This document shows positions 24,153-35,686 of a stretch of 64,000 nt of DNA, piece by piece. The notes under the pieces were generated by a model, which ran no database searches, was not told the DNA's origin, and saw nothing but the letters and a program-made list of their open reading frames with translations. This DNA comes from Chenopodium formosanum (taxonomy: Eukaryota; Streptophyta; Magnoliopsida; Caryophyllales; Amaranthaceae). Location: positions 23,182,572 through 23,246,571 of the forward strand of contig CM044879.1 of the NCBI GenBank assembly GCA_024500155.1. Direction: 5' to 3'. Within the stretch, counting starts at the first letter, position 1, and every line of letters begins with the position of its first letter. The translations under genes were made by a program, and so were the position numbers.

Positions 24153-24270
24153 AAACCCTTTTTATTAAATAATTCCTAATTAATTAATTAGGAAAATACG
24201 TATGAAAATACGGGGTATTACATTTCGAGACTAAATTATGATAATTAATTAAAATTATTAGGTTAATAAT
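24153..24270. other. Spacer between gypsy copies, with a Tekay-like LTR end
   Basis: 24153-24222 ends AAAATACGGGGTATTACA, the same terminus as the 2.75-kb Tekay-like LTRs ending at 33310 and 61191. Copy A seems to have landed in the U3 end of an older LTR of that family. The rest (24223-24265) is plain AT-rich host sequence, followed by the ATAAT target duplicate (24266-24270) of copy B. Confidence 0.55.
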
Positions 24271-24799
24271 TGTTTCGGGATTTTTGGTGTCCCTCGGGAG
24301 AGTTACAACACCAAGACTGGATTCAGCAAGAGACATCTGTACTTGCAAAACACACGGAGCACCAAAGGGTCGGTGGTTCGCCTCTGAAGATTAAGTTAGT
24401 AAGGATTCGGAGTGAAACATGCGAAAAGAAGGTTATCTGATTGGATTCTTAGCTCAGGTGTACTGTTTCTTGAGAGTGACAATTCAGACAATGATTGGTA
24501 TTCAATCAATGTTATGTCATAAAAGTTGTAAGAAGATCAGATCCCCATAAATGAGGGGAATGTTCCCTATTTATAGGGTCCTAGGAATGTGTGCCTTTCT
24601 TAGGGTTTTGTGCCCCAGGGAAGGGCACGCCGTTTTTGCAAGGGTCCCTTGGGATTTAGGCCTTGAAAGCCGCAATTCCTAGGGGGCTGGATCTGACAGT
24701 CACATGTCACCATCTGGAAGGTCCAAGGTGGTGCCCTTTCTAGTGACACGTGTCAGGCTCTGATTGGGCCAGCTAGAAGGGTAAAAAATACCCAAATCA
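24271..24799 (-). repeat. 3' LTR of gypsy copy B
   Basis: Plus-strand TGTTTCGGG..CCCAAATCA, preceded by the target duplicate ATAAT. Homologous along its length to 42832-43359. Confidence 0.92.
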
Positions 24800-24811
24800 T
24801 TTGCCCCTCAC
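24800..24811 (-). other. Polypurine tract of copy B
   Basis: Minus-strand GTGAGGGGCAAA directly abuts the 3' LTR start (TGATTTGGG on that strand). Confidence 0.8.
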
Positions 24812-24913
24812 AGGGGTCACGAGCTTGCCACGTGTCTCCTGTGACAGGTGTCGGCATCTGGCCGGCCAAATTTAAATTTTTACTTTGGAGGGAAAATTTA
24901 TGGTTTTACCCCC

Positions 24914-24923
24914 TCTATAAATA
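24914..24923 (+). promoter_or_regulatory. TATA box for the antisense gene of copy B
   Basis: TCTATAAATA, just inside the 3' LTR and reading away from it, about 370 bases before the ATG at 25295. It lies inside the element, not in the LTR, and points against the direction of gag-pol. Transcription from here would give an RNA antisense to the element's 3' region. Confidence 0.55.
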
Positions 24924-25294
24924 GAAAGTTTGACCCCCCTTAGATTCACACCTTTGCACGAATCTTTGGAGAATCTAAGAACTCCTAACTTTCAAAGACT
25001 TTGATGTTCAACCCATCCGACACTCGGCCTTACTGTCCGCCTGTTCCAGCGAACCAAGCGTCTCTTTAGTACCTTCTAAGGTAACCGCCTATTCTCTTCT
25101 CTTTACTTTGCATTTTTTTCTTTTTTTCTTTTGAAAAATGGTTTCCCAAACGCACGCGGCACAGCTTAGGATAGTAATCAGCCGGTCACCGGGGACGGCT
25201 GAATCTAGAACTAGCGGTGCCGATTGCTTGGTCAAAGATCCTGCTTTTGCGAACTTCCCCGAATCCGACCATTTCTGTGTCTGTGCAGGACACT

Positions 25295-28019
25295 ATGGCC
25301 AGAACGAAGAGAACAGCAAGAAAATATAATTCAGATGGTTCATATTACCATTCGAAAGGGTCGATTGTATATTCAGACGGCTCCATTAGGGCGCCTGTCA
25401 ATGAAGTCTTTGACAACCCCCCAAGCCCTTCTTCTGACCTTCCTCCAACCCCCACATACTACAATTCGCCCACTTCCAGTGGTAATCCCATTGATAGAAT
25501 ACTGTGGGAGGCCAATGATTAATTTAGACCCGGGCCTTCAGAACAGGCGTCGGAAGAGAGATTGGGGGATGACCCTGCCAGCACCAGTCGCTAGTCCCTC
25601 AACTCTAATGAGAGTTCTGATGACGATTCGGCCTCGTCATCTTCGAAAAATGGCTCCCTTATTTCTGAGGAGGCTAGAATAAGTATACATACTGCAAGGG
25701 AGTCCTTGTCAGTTGAAAAGGTTGAAGGCTGGGCCGAGCCGAGTGCTTCTCGGCACCTGAAATGCGCTCCCTACTATCATAAGGTTCCTTTGGGCAAGGA
25801 AAGCTCCATGGCATTCGCCTTTGCTTATTTTCAGCTCAAACATGTCATGGGGCATGGCTATACATTATCTATGCCAAGTAAGGATGACACAGTCACTTGG
25901 CCGAGCCTGGCCAGCTAACATGAGACTGCCTTTGGTTGCTACAAGGCAACCATTCAGGCGGGCCTTCGCTTTCTTCTCCATCCGGCCGTGGAGAGGATCT
26001 TGGATGGATACCAACAGGGTACTTGGCAACATGTCCCGAACTCATGGATTAATATTATCGGGTTTGTTGCTGCAAATGAAATGATGTAGGTGGAGCCCAG
26101 CTTTGAGGCATTCTCCCACATGCACTATCTCAGGCGAAAGCCGGCTAAAGGCGGCAAAGGCTGGTACACCTTGACCACCTGCAAGGGGTACATGATGGTT
26201 GTCGGCAAAGAAAACAAGTGGAAGAACTGGAGAACTAAGTTTTACATAATCCACTCCTCAGATAACCGACTGAACCAAAAGTATAGTCGGTGGAACAAGG
26301 ATCCACCCCTCCTGGATGGAAAGAGTTCTCTACCGCCTCTCTCTAGGCGAGCCTAGGAGGAAATATTTGATAAAGGGTTGTTCAAGGTGTCTATACGGAC
26401 AAATGAGCAGGGGGAGAAGGAGGTCGTCCCTCAAAGCTACATCCCCCTATACAAATGGTTTAAAGATGGGGTGTACTTGGCCGCTTGCGGGCTAAGTTCT
26501 GAGATACCGAGAGGTAGTCGGCCGTCTGATATTTATGCAACTTTAATTGCCTTTCAATGTTTGTTTGCAAATTCTAACTCTTGCTTTTTGTGCAAACAAA
26601 GCTATGGAGAAAGTCTCAGCATTGAGGTAGCCAGCTACTGTCTCTGCGGCCAAATACCGTTCGAACGTTATCAAACGGACGAACGAAGACCAACAAGCTG
26701 GTGGAACCCCCAAGGTTTGTGCATCATACTTGCATTTTGTGAATAAGGTTTTTCCTTGGACCGCATGATTTCCGACGCCTTTTCTTTTTTTTGATGTAGG
26801 GTGGCTCCACCAAACCCTATCCTTCAAAACCATCCGACCCTAAGTTGCAAAAGACTAGGGTGGGTGACGTAAGCACATCCAGCAAGAACAAGAAGCATGT
26901 TGCTCATAAGCCGATGAAGGCTGGAGACGGCTATCATCTCGAAGCTGATAGGGAGATCAGCAAACCGGATGCCAACAAGGCATCGAAGGGTAGCTTCAAG
27001 CGACCCACCACTCCTGTCGGCTCAGCAGGAGATAAGAGGCATCCCGCCGAAGAGGAGGAGGTGCAGCCGGGTTGTAAAAACCATTTCTCCTTTAAATACT
27101 TATACATAAATAGGCACTATTTGAATTTTCTTCCCTTAACTCATTTTCGTTTTGCAGTTCCTGTACAAAGGCCGACTGTCATTCAGATGAGGAAATGCCG
27201 AGGACGATTGATCCGGAGGACAAGGCGTCCGTGAGAGGAGTCGGCACCTTTAACTTGGATGCCATGTTGGGGAACCTCTACGAGGTAAAGAATGATCTTG
27301 AATTATTTTTGTTCAAGTACATATACGCTTGGTTTTAATCTTTCGTCCCTTTACCCAAATGCAGGCCATGCTACGCGTACATGGGCTAAGGAAGCCTCTC
27401 CAGAAAAAGTCCAAAGAGTTAACGACTGTTCATGCTTGGGCCGAGTCCGCCTTAGACCGAGCTCAATTTGAAATTGCTCAAAATGAGCCTCTAACCCTTG
27501 ATATGATGTATTCCCAGGCGGATGCCAACCTGCAGGTGAAGAAGGACCTGGAGTTGGCTCGGGCAAAAATCAATGAACTTAAGGCCGAAATTAAGGCCTT
27601 AAGGAAAAGCTTGAGCCTCTGGACGAGGCCAAGAAAAAGGTCGAGAGAGCCAAGGGGAGGGTTGACCGCATGGAGAAGCGCCTGGCCAATCAAGAGCAGC
27701 AACTTAAGGCCAAGTTTGAGGCCAGAGCTAATGAAGAGAAAGATGCCCTTGTTAAACAAATGATGGATGATAATGAGGCCATCATGCGTGCGGCCTGGGC
27801 AGCTTTGCAGCCAGACTCCGACTATCAAATTTGGAAATCAACGCTCGTCTTATTCAAGAAGCTGAGAATGCAGCAACTGATTGTGCTAACGAAGGCACCG
27901 ACTCATCAGACAAGTCGTACTCTAGTGGGGAGAAAGAGGATCCGGGGGAGGATGAGAAGAAAAATGATGAGCAGCCGAAGGGTGACAAGTCGGCTGCCGA
28001 TGCTGAGAACCTCCCCTGA
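25295..28019 (+). pseudogene. Antisense ORF of Tat-type gypsy; H3-tail-like N-terminus, spliced
   Basis: Lies between integrase and 3' LTR, on the strand opposite to gag-pol, like the antisense ORFs known from Grande and other Tat elements. I read a multi-exon gene: an intron in the leader (25081-25288, GTAACC..GTGCAG), then ATG at 25295, and introns at about 26715-26799, 27071-27157 and 27285-27364. The product starts MARTKRTARK, almost the histone H3 tail. Around 25706-26540 the sequence (WYTLTTCKGYMMVVG, KNWRTKFYII) resembles Pfam 'putative gypsy type transposon' (PF04195) proteins. The C-terminus is a charged coiled coil (about 27500-27830) and acidic tail (SSGEKEDPGEDEKKNDEQ). In-frame stops at 25520 and about 25589 and later frameshifts make this copy a pseudogene. 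Function unknown; the PF04195 call is from memory. Confidence 0.7.
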
Positions 28020-29660
28020 TCTTTAAGCTTTCAGTTTTTTCTGCGGCCGAATGGCCATGTATTTGATTTTCCGACCTGTGTTCTGAGTATCTTTGTTTTT
28101 TACCGACCAAGGGGTCGAGTAATTTGATAATCTCCTGGCTTTGCCAATTAACATTCCCACAAAATCATCTAATGGCGATTGGTTTTTATTGAAGAAGCAT
28201 TCGGCTGTTTGTCAAATTTAATAAAAGAACCATTCGGCTGTTTGGCCGAAGTTATTCACATTGCCTTAAAATTTTTAAAGCAGTGGTTTTTCTTTGCATG
28301 TTTTTGGCTAAGTGATTATTACCTGTATACCATGCGAATGTCCTTGCCCCTATACGGATGTCGATTGGTTTCGATTGATTGGATTGATTGACTTAGAAAT
28401 TGTTTATCCTTAGAAGAGTATACATGGTTTCTAAGTCAATCGATCACTATGATGATTGCCCCAAACCAAGCGACAGATGGCCATGCAGAGCAGTCGATCC
28501 TTTGATTTCATCCGGCCACAGGCCTCGTTTTAACACAAATAAAATACTAAGGGTCCGTTTGGCATCACTGTGGTTTTTTGTTTTTTGGTTTTTTGTTTTT
28601 TAAAAGTATATTATATATGTCACATAATGAATCAAAAAATATTTAGACTTATTAAAATCATAATAATTTTGAAAACTGACAACAAAAAAGTCGAAACACC
28701 TTTTTCTTGTTTCCACAGAAAACAAAAAATGATGCCAAACAAGCCCTAAGTTCCTAACTTAGCTTATTTGCTAAAGAGAAATACTTCGTCTGTTTTGCCC
28801 CTAGAGTAGAGAACAAGTGCATCCGGCCATAGGCCTCGTTAAAGTAAGATGCTAAGTTTTTAACTTAGCTTAATTATTAAAGAAAAATATTCCACCTGTT
28901 TTGCCCCAGACCAAAGAACAGGCACATCCGGCCAGAGGCCTCTCTTTTGTATAATCTGATAAGTACTTTAGCTCGTTTTCTTAATAAGAAAAAGTCCGCC
29001 TGTCCTGCCTTAGAGCAGAAGCAGGCGCATCCGGCCATAAGCCGCGTATACATAGGATGCTAAGTTTTTTAACTTAGCTTTTTGGTTGAAAAATATTTTT
29101 CTGCCTGTCTTGCCCTAGAGCAAAAACAGACGCATTTGGCCTTAGGCCTCGATAGCCTCTAATCATGAAACAGTGACCGCTTTCCAATTAACTAGAATAG
29201 TCGGAAAACTCTTAGGCTTTTTAGATTTCACTTTAGATTAAATCAAACAACTGGGAATGCTGCCTTAGCATTCGGTTGGGCCGCTTGATGTATTAGTACA
29301 GCAATGTGCCACCCAAATGGGAGATGCTTCTCCTCGACAAATTTGCCTGAATGGACGTCGCCGGTTATCTGAGTCATGTTGGAGCACACGGTCATACTCA
29401 TGTTGGAGCAGACTGTGGCCGTCGGCCTCTATTTAATTAATTAATATCCGGCCTTTGGCCTCATTAAAAATATTATTCGGCCATAGGCCTCTTTTAGGAA
29501 TGGTGAATAGCCGTTAAGTGTTGAACTTAACTTGAAACTATACTCGTAGGGTCGACTGCTCTGGTGCAGTCGGCTACTTCAGATTGGAAAAGGGCGTCTG
29601 CTGTTGGGACAGACGCTCTTTGAATAGCATGGCCGTCTGCACTGGGTGCAGGCGACGCTA
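28020..29660 (-). repeat. Repeat-rich 3' region of gypsy copy B
   Basis: Contains the same ~100-120-bp units as copy A (TTGCCCCAGAGC..CAGGCGCATCCGGCC plus hairpin GCTAAGTT..AACTTAGC), at roughly 28455, 28790, 28900, 29000 and 29105. It is interrupted by a MITE at 28551-28746. No coding signal on the minus strand. Confidence 0.8.
28551..28746. mobile_element. Tourist-like MITE in gypsy copy B
   Basis: Ends GGGTCCGTTTGGCATC / GATGCCAAACAAGCCC, with the 3-bp target duplication TAA on both sides. TTA/TAA targets and GG..TTTGGC ends indicate PIF/Harbinger (Tourist). It is 196 bp, homologous to 49491-49712, and absent at the matching place in copy A. Confidence 0.9.
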
Positions 29661-29662
29661 CT

Positions 29663-30553
29663 TTAATACGCCTGTCTATTGGACAGGCGGAGCTTTTTAC
29701 AAAGTTCATAAAAAGACAAGTATGGAAATGAAGGCATATTCTCATTAACAAAATTTGAGAAATTTACAAAAAGCCTTAGAAGTAAGACTTTTTTTAAGTT
29801 GTCTACATTCCAAGTTCTAGGCAGCGGCCTGCCGTCTGGTTCTTCCAGGCGGTATGTTCCGTCTCTTACTTCCTCATAGAGTCGGTAGGGGCCTTCCCAA
29901 TTTGGGTTTAGCTTTCCTTGTTCATTTGCCCTACCGACTGCCTCCATTTTCCGTAACACAAAGTCCTCCACTTTGAGAGGACGCTTGTGCGCTCTTTTGT
30001 TGTAAGCCCGAGTCATTCTCAGGTGGTAGATCTCATGACACAAGGCAGCATTGCCCCTGCATTCTGGGAGTGAGTCCAATGCTAGCCGCATGGCTTCCTA
30101 GTTTGCATCTTCGTTATACAACATGATTCGAAGAGTCGGCTCATAGTGTTCAATGGGTAGGACGGATTTCGTACCATACACCATGAGGAATGGGGTTTCT
30201 CTAGTTGCTCTTTAGCAATCGTTCTGATGGCCCAAAGGACGTGTGGTAATTCATCCACCCAAAGGCCGCTAGCTCGCTCTATTTTCTTTTTAATCCTGTC
30301 TGAGATTAACTTGTTGAAGGCTTCGACCTGGCTGTTTGCTTGGGGCCGGCCGACTGATGCAAAATAACTTAAGACCCCCTGGTCTCCCAACCAAGTCTTG
30401 AGCTGAGGCATCTCAAACTGAGGACCATTGTCAAAAACCATAGACATAGACACCCCAAAACGGGTGATAATATTCCTCTAGATGAAGGAGATGACGTCCA
30501 TTGTCTTAATGTTTTTGACCGCCTCTGCCTCTACCCACTTGGTAAAGTAATCC
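29663..30553 (-). pseudogene. Gypsy integrase, C-terminal part, copy B
   Basis: Core half with D in VFDNGPQFEMPQ and E in VEAFNKLISDRIKKKIE (30453-30290), then after a frame break the C-terminal module with NWEGPYRLYEEVRDGTYRL and NVDNLKKVL. The N-terminal half (zinc finger and first catalytic D) is displaced to 33316-33700 by the LTR insertion at 30559-33310. Confidence 0.87.
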
Positions 30554-30558
30554 ACAGC

Positions 30559-31341
30559 TGTAACACCCTAGAAATTCCTTTCCTTTAAAATACACTTTAC
30601 TCTTTTTAAAATACGATTTAGGAATATCTAAGACATTACCGCCACCGTGAAAACGGCTAAGGCAATTATCAAAGACACACAGCGGAAGACTTAACTCAAA
30701 ACCATTCAAAAACGAGTCAACTTAAAAGTCAACCAAACAAAAGTAAAGATTAAAAGCAAAGTCAAACGAAGTCAAATAAAATCAACCTACAACTTGGAAC
30801 CATTGAAGGCCCTTATCAAAACCAATTAAATTATGAAAACCTTTGCGTTAGTCTCATAAGCATAACATAATATAATATAATATTTGAATGCAATAAACCA
30901 CATCTCAACTAATAGAAACTAGCATGATTCGCTCTTCACTCATGCCCCGTCATGAATATGCTTCAACGCCTGAAAAGATTATCTCCACTTGTCCCCACTA
31001 CTCTCCATTAAAATGGATCATCGTAGGGCCAAGATAAAGACATAGCCAGACACAAACAACACACACAATCAGCAAAGCTGAGTACATAAGCGTATTTAAA
31101 CACACTAACACGCAACTCCTAGCATCACACATACTTACCTCATTGCACCTATTTACAAGCACACACAACAAACAACCAGACTCTTTAACTGGACACTAAA
31201 TAATTTATTTAGCGTTGATTACGCATCGAACGGGCTTCCAACTAAACCAAACCTACCTCAATAAATTGAGGCCCACTGACACGGGAGCTAACCGTGCCAG
31301 CATCACCTATGCCACACCCATTGGTGGCGGAATTCCAGCGC

Positions 31342-31437
<96 letters not shown>

Positions 31438-33310
31438 GGGAATATACAGCGTCCTGTACTCCATTAGAAGTTATGATCAAATATAAAGTCACATAACTCC
31501 CCCCATATGTTCATACTCAAGGTATATACGTTCCAAGAGTTTTGGTGCGTAATCTCTTTCACTTTACGTTATTTACATGTTATTGGACTTGGTGATGACT
31601 CTCAAAGCATAATAAATCAATCAACAATAATTGTTCAATCAAACAAACATACCAATTTAATTCTTGAATAATTAGTGACCACACATAATTTAATGTTGAA
31701 CCCTTTTTAAAACTACCTCAGTGTCAAAGACACCTTAAACGCATAAAGCGCCAACAATCTTATCCCTCGGTGTTATAAACACCTTAAGTGCACAAAGGCA
31801 CCAACATACTATTTATTCCTTGTGTACATAGACACTTATATAGCTCCTTCCTCATGCTTAAAGCATCAATAAAAATTATATGAACCATAATAAAATTCCT
31901 TTTCAATAATCCAAACATAATTAAACAATTAGTTTGATTAAACATGCTCTCTATCATGCCTTAAATAAATATGTAGTCCATATAATCATGTCAAAATATA
32001 ATTTTCCAATCCATAGATCATCACAAATAATTCATGCTTCACAATTCAATCACCAACACCAATAATTCACAATTCAACACATGAACCTTAGCATGATACT
32101 ACTTGTAATTGATTGAAATCAAACCTAACATGATTCTACATCATCAAATATGCTAAGTACGCGAACGTACCTCAATTAAGCCCATAAAGTGGCCGAAAAT
32201 ACTACAACAATTCCCGAATCAAGTCTCCTACAATAAGGGACAATAATACTAAATTAATTACTCTTGTATACACAATTTCCAGCAACTTAAACTCACTTTA
32301 AACTATTTAGAATAATCTGAAAATTATTTAAAAACCCCTAATTAAACTCCTTTTTAATAGGTTATCACACCCTTTTATTAAAATCACAATTATACTACTT
32401 TAAATAAAATTCCAGCATTTTAAACTAATAAAAAACCCCTTTAAAACTTCATCAAAATATATTTTCATACTTAAATTATCCATAGAAACATTAAATTATC
32501 TCTTACCCTTTAAACTCAAGGATAAAATTTAAAAAAAACTTCGTTAAAAATCAAAAACTGCCCGAAAATCATACTTAGAGGCTGAATTTGGCCACGAGAA
32601 GGTGGTGCTCACTACCAAAGGTAGTGAGTCTTTCTTAAAACGTTGTTTCCACATGGAAAACACTACTTTTTGTCAAAATTGCATGAGTTTAGAACCTGAT
32701 CGGGATTAATATTAACGAACGGAAATCTATAAATTAAAACACGAATTTATGTGTTCAAAATAATCTGGAATTAAGTTAAAGTAAAAAATCAAGTTTTTAA
32801 TAATTTTAAAACCCTAACTTATAATTTTATGAAATCTGAAAATAAAACACTTTATTATTTAAAATTTACAATCTTTAATCATCAAAACATAATTATGATA
32901 CTAATCAAACATACTTTGAATAATTAAAACCAAAACCCATAAATAAAAACATCAAAATAGCTAGAATGAAAAGAGGAGAGAAAAAAGGGAAGAAAATAAG
33001 ACTAACCTTTTTGTGTGGGAAATTTTGGGGATCTAGTAGATATATATAGTGTAGGGTAATTAGTGTAGGTTTGGGCTTCATAAAAATAATAAACTTAGAT
33101 GATAAAAGAGTTGGCCCAAATATAAAAAATAGGATGGTTGGGTTTATAATGAAGATGGGCTACATTTTGATTAAATACTTATTGGCCTAAATATAAATAC
33201 TTGCTTTATTAATAATCCAATAATTAAAATAGTTTGACCCAAAATATATTTTATAAATAAATAAATGAATAACTAATTTATAAAATACATTAAAAATACG
33301 GGGTATTACA
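30559..33310 (-). mobile_element. Tekay/Del-like solo LTR in gypsy copy B
   Basis: 2.75 kb with ends TGTAACACCC..GGGTATTACA and target duplication ACAGC (30554-30558 and 33311-33315). Read on the minus strand it starts TGTAATACCCCGTATTTTT, the typical start of Tekay/Del chromovirus LTRs, and has promoter-like sequence near 33035. There is no PBS or interior, so it is a solo LTR left by recombination. An (AAT)n tract (about 31342-31435) sits inside. The full-length sister copy is 58450-61191. Confidence 0.88.
31342..31435 (+). repeat. (AAT)n microsatellite
   Basis: About 31 uninterrupted AAT units. The sister LTR copy has only about four at the same place (59222-59233), so the tract expanded in this copy. 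Poly-Asn and poly-Leu frames across it are artefacts. Confidence 0.97.
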
Positions 33311-33315
33311 ACAGC

Positions 33316-33700
33316 CACTAAAATGTAGCGCTTGCCGCTTGGAGCAGTTGTGTAAGGCCCTAATATATCCATGCCCCATTTAGCAAATGGTATTGGGCTG
33401 TGGATGGCCGTTAGGTCCGTGGCAGGACGATGGATGAGCTTGCCAAATTTTTGACATTTGTCACATCATTTTACCATTTCCATAGCATGCGACTCCAGAG
33501 TTGGCCAGAAATAGAGCCGCATGGCCTTGGCAGCTAGGGACCTGCCGCCTATATGGGAGGCGCAGTAACCCGCATGCAATTCTTCGAGGACCTCTTTACC
33601 CTTTTCTGGGGTAACACACTTCAATAAGGGCTTTAAAAAACTAGTCTTGAAGATTTCTCCTTATCTTAGCTCGAAGTTTGTCGCTCGCTTCTTCAGAACA
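33316..33700 (-). pseudogene. Gypsy integrase, N-terminal part, copy B
   Basis: Continuation of the integrase split by the Tekay-like LTR. It holds the zinc-finger region (counterpart of 18878-18700) and the first catalytic D in MDILGPY near 33370. Frame-broken. Confidence 0.8.
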
Positions 33701-33807
33701 GCCGCCTCTTGGGATGAATCAAGGAGCGTGCCGTCTGTAACAGCCGCCTCCATCTAGGTTGAGCTTCGGTCAAGTATTCCAATGGGGTCTTCATCATATA
33801 TACTCCT

Positions 33808-34664
33808 TTATTCCATGACTTCCCAGAAGACTGACCGAGGCGTTTCACATGAGGCAGATGATGCTAGTTTAGACAGAGCATCCGCTTGATTGTTTGAAGA
33901 TCTGGGCACTAGACATAGATGAAACTCTTTAAGTGTCCCAACTTCATTTTTGACCGCCTGCAGATATTTTATCATGGCCGGGTGAGTGGCCTCGTACGTT
34001 CCATTGACTTGGAGTACGACCAGTTGTGAATTAAAGCAGGCGTCAATTTTCTTTGCCCTTGCTGCCTTGTAATACCGAATGCCGGCTAGCAGGGCTTCAT
34101 ATTCGGCCTCATTGTTAGAGACCTGGAACTTAAACCGTAGTGCATACTCATACTTACCCCCCTCAGGGGATTGACAGATAATCCCTGCACCACAGCCGTT
34201 CGTAGTGGAGCTCCCGTCACATACACTTTCCAAACCTGACTGGAATTGTCCGGAGCAACCGGCCTGGTCATTTCGACAATAAAGTCGGCGAATGCTTTCC
34301 CCTTTATTGCCTTTCTTAGTTCGTAAGTGATTTCCAATCCTTGCATTTCAATTACCCATTTGAGCATTCGTCCAGAAGACTCCAAGGTTGTAAGTGGTCG
34401 CTTGATCGGTTGGTCTGTATAGACTACTACCGCATGTGCCAAGAAGTAGGGTTTTAACTTCTTGATGGCCATGTAAAGGGTGAGGCCAAATTTTTCAAAC
34501 ATGGGGTACCAAAGCTCTGCGTTCCTAAGAACATGGCTGATGAAATAGACCAGGAGCTGGATGCCGTCTCTTTCATCTAAGAGAACGGCATTGAGGGCAT
34601 GATCCGAGATGGCCAGATACATGTAGAGCTTCTCTTTGGGCAAAGGGCTAACAAGCCTCAGCAA
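33808..34664 (-). pseudogene. Gypsy RNase H plus archaeal-type RNase H, copy B
   Basis: First domain 34664-34270 with YFISHVLRNAELWYP and VVYTDQPIKRPL. A frameshift near 34230 leads into the second RNase H: SSTTNGCGAGIICQSPEGG, NNEAEYEALLAGIRYY (E), NSQLVVLQVNG and NNQADALSKLASSA (last D). The usual catalytic D before SQLV reads N here (FNS), so this domain would be impaired even if expressed. The dual RNase H supports a Tat-lineage assignment. Confidence 0.85.
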
Positions 34665-35686
34665 AGAGTGCAGATGGGTTTTAAGATTTTAGAAGACCGC
34701 CTCAGCATCATCCCCCCATTCAAAATTAGTCTTCTTCCTGATTGTCTGGAAGAAGTAAAGACACTTGTCGCCTGACCGACTGAGGAATCTCCCAAAGGCC
34801 GCTAGGCAACCTGTTAGCTTCTACACTTCTTTCACAGAACGGGGCGACTGCATGTCAATTACCGCTTGTATTTTTTTAGGGTTGGCCTCTATTCCTCTTT
34901 GGTCAATCAGGAATCCGAGAAACTTCCCAGACTCGACACCAAAGACACACTTTTTTGGATTTAGCATGACCTTGTGTCGCCTGAGTGTGGCGAATGTTTC
35001 TCGGAGATCGGCTCCACCTGTTGTTTGGATTTGACTATCATGTCATCAATATATGCCTCTACATTCCTCCCAATTTGATTCATAAAGACTGTATTAATCA
35101 TCCGTTGGAAAGTAGCAGGCGCATTCTTCAAACCAAACGGCATCACCATATAACAGAACAACCCCTGATCAGTGACGAATGCCGTCTTTTCTTGATCTTT
35201 TTTCCACATGGGGATCTGATGGAAGCCAGAATAGGCGTCCATAAAACTCATCAAGGCATGTCCGGCTATTGAATCGACCAAACTGTCGATCTTTGGGAGT
35301 GGATAACTATCCTTCAGACATGCTCTATTCAAGTCAGTGTAGTCAACGCACATGCGCCAAGTCCCATTCGGCTTTCTTACTAACACAACGTTAGCCACCC
35401 ACTCAGAGAAATTACATGGCCGAATGAACTTGGCGTCGTGCAGCTTTTTTACTTCGGCGGCTGCCGCCTAACTTCTTTCCTCGCCATGGTTTCTTTTCTT
35501 TTGCCGAATTGGCTTCTTTTTTGGATCCACGGCGAGTTTGTGGACAGCGACATCTGGGCTGATGCCAGGCATCTCTTCCACTTCAAAGGAAAAAATGTCT
35601 TTGAATTCTTTTAGTAGCTGGTGCAGGCTTTCACCCAGCTTAGCAAATGCAACCGTCCCCACGTTAACCGTCCGTTCTGGCCGACT
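34665..35686 (-). pseudogene. Gypsy reverse transcriptase, copy B
   Basis: Best preserved at 35398-34961: VRKPNGTWRMCVDYTDLN, FMDAYSGFHQIPM, MVMPFGLKNAPATFQRM and the catalytic box YIDDMIVKS. The upstream linker, 35686-35468, has FKDIFSFEVEEMPG. The upstream end is cut at 35686 by the Athila-like LTR insertion, and the matching sequence resumes at 40143. There are frame breaks before and after the core. Confidence 0.87.

Noticed and set aside
25295..25330. A real histone H3 gene fragment
   Set aside because: Similarity ends after ten residues and the sequence continues as a different Ser/Tyr/Pro-rich protein, so it is a mimic or coincidence, not captured H3.
31215..31496. Poly-Asn protein (and poly-Leu on the other strand)
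   Set aside because: Pure translation of the (AAT)n microsatellite.
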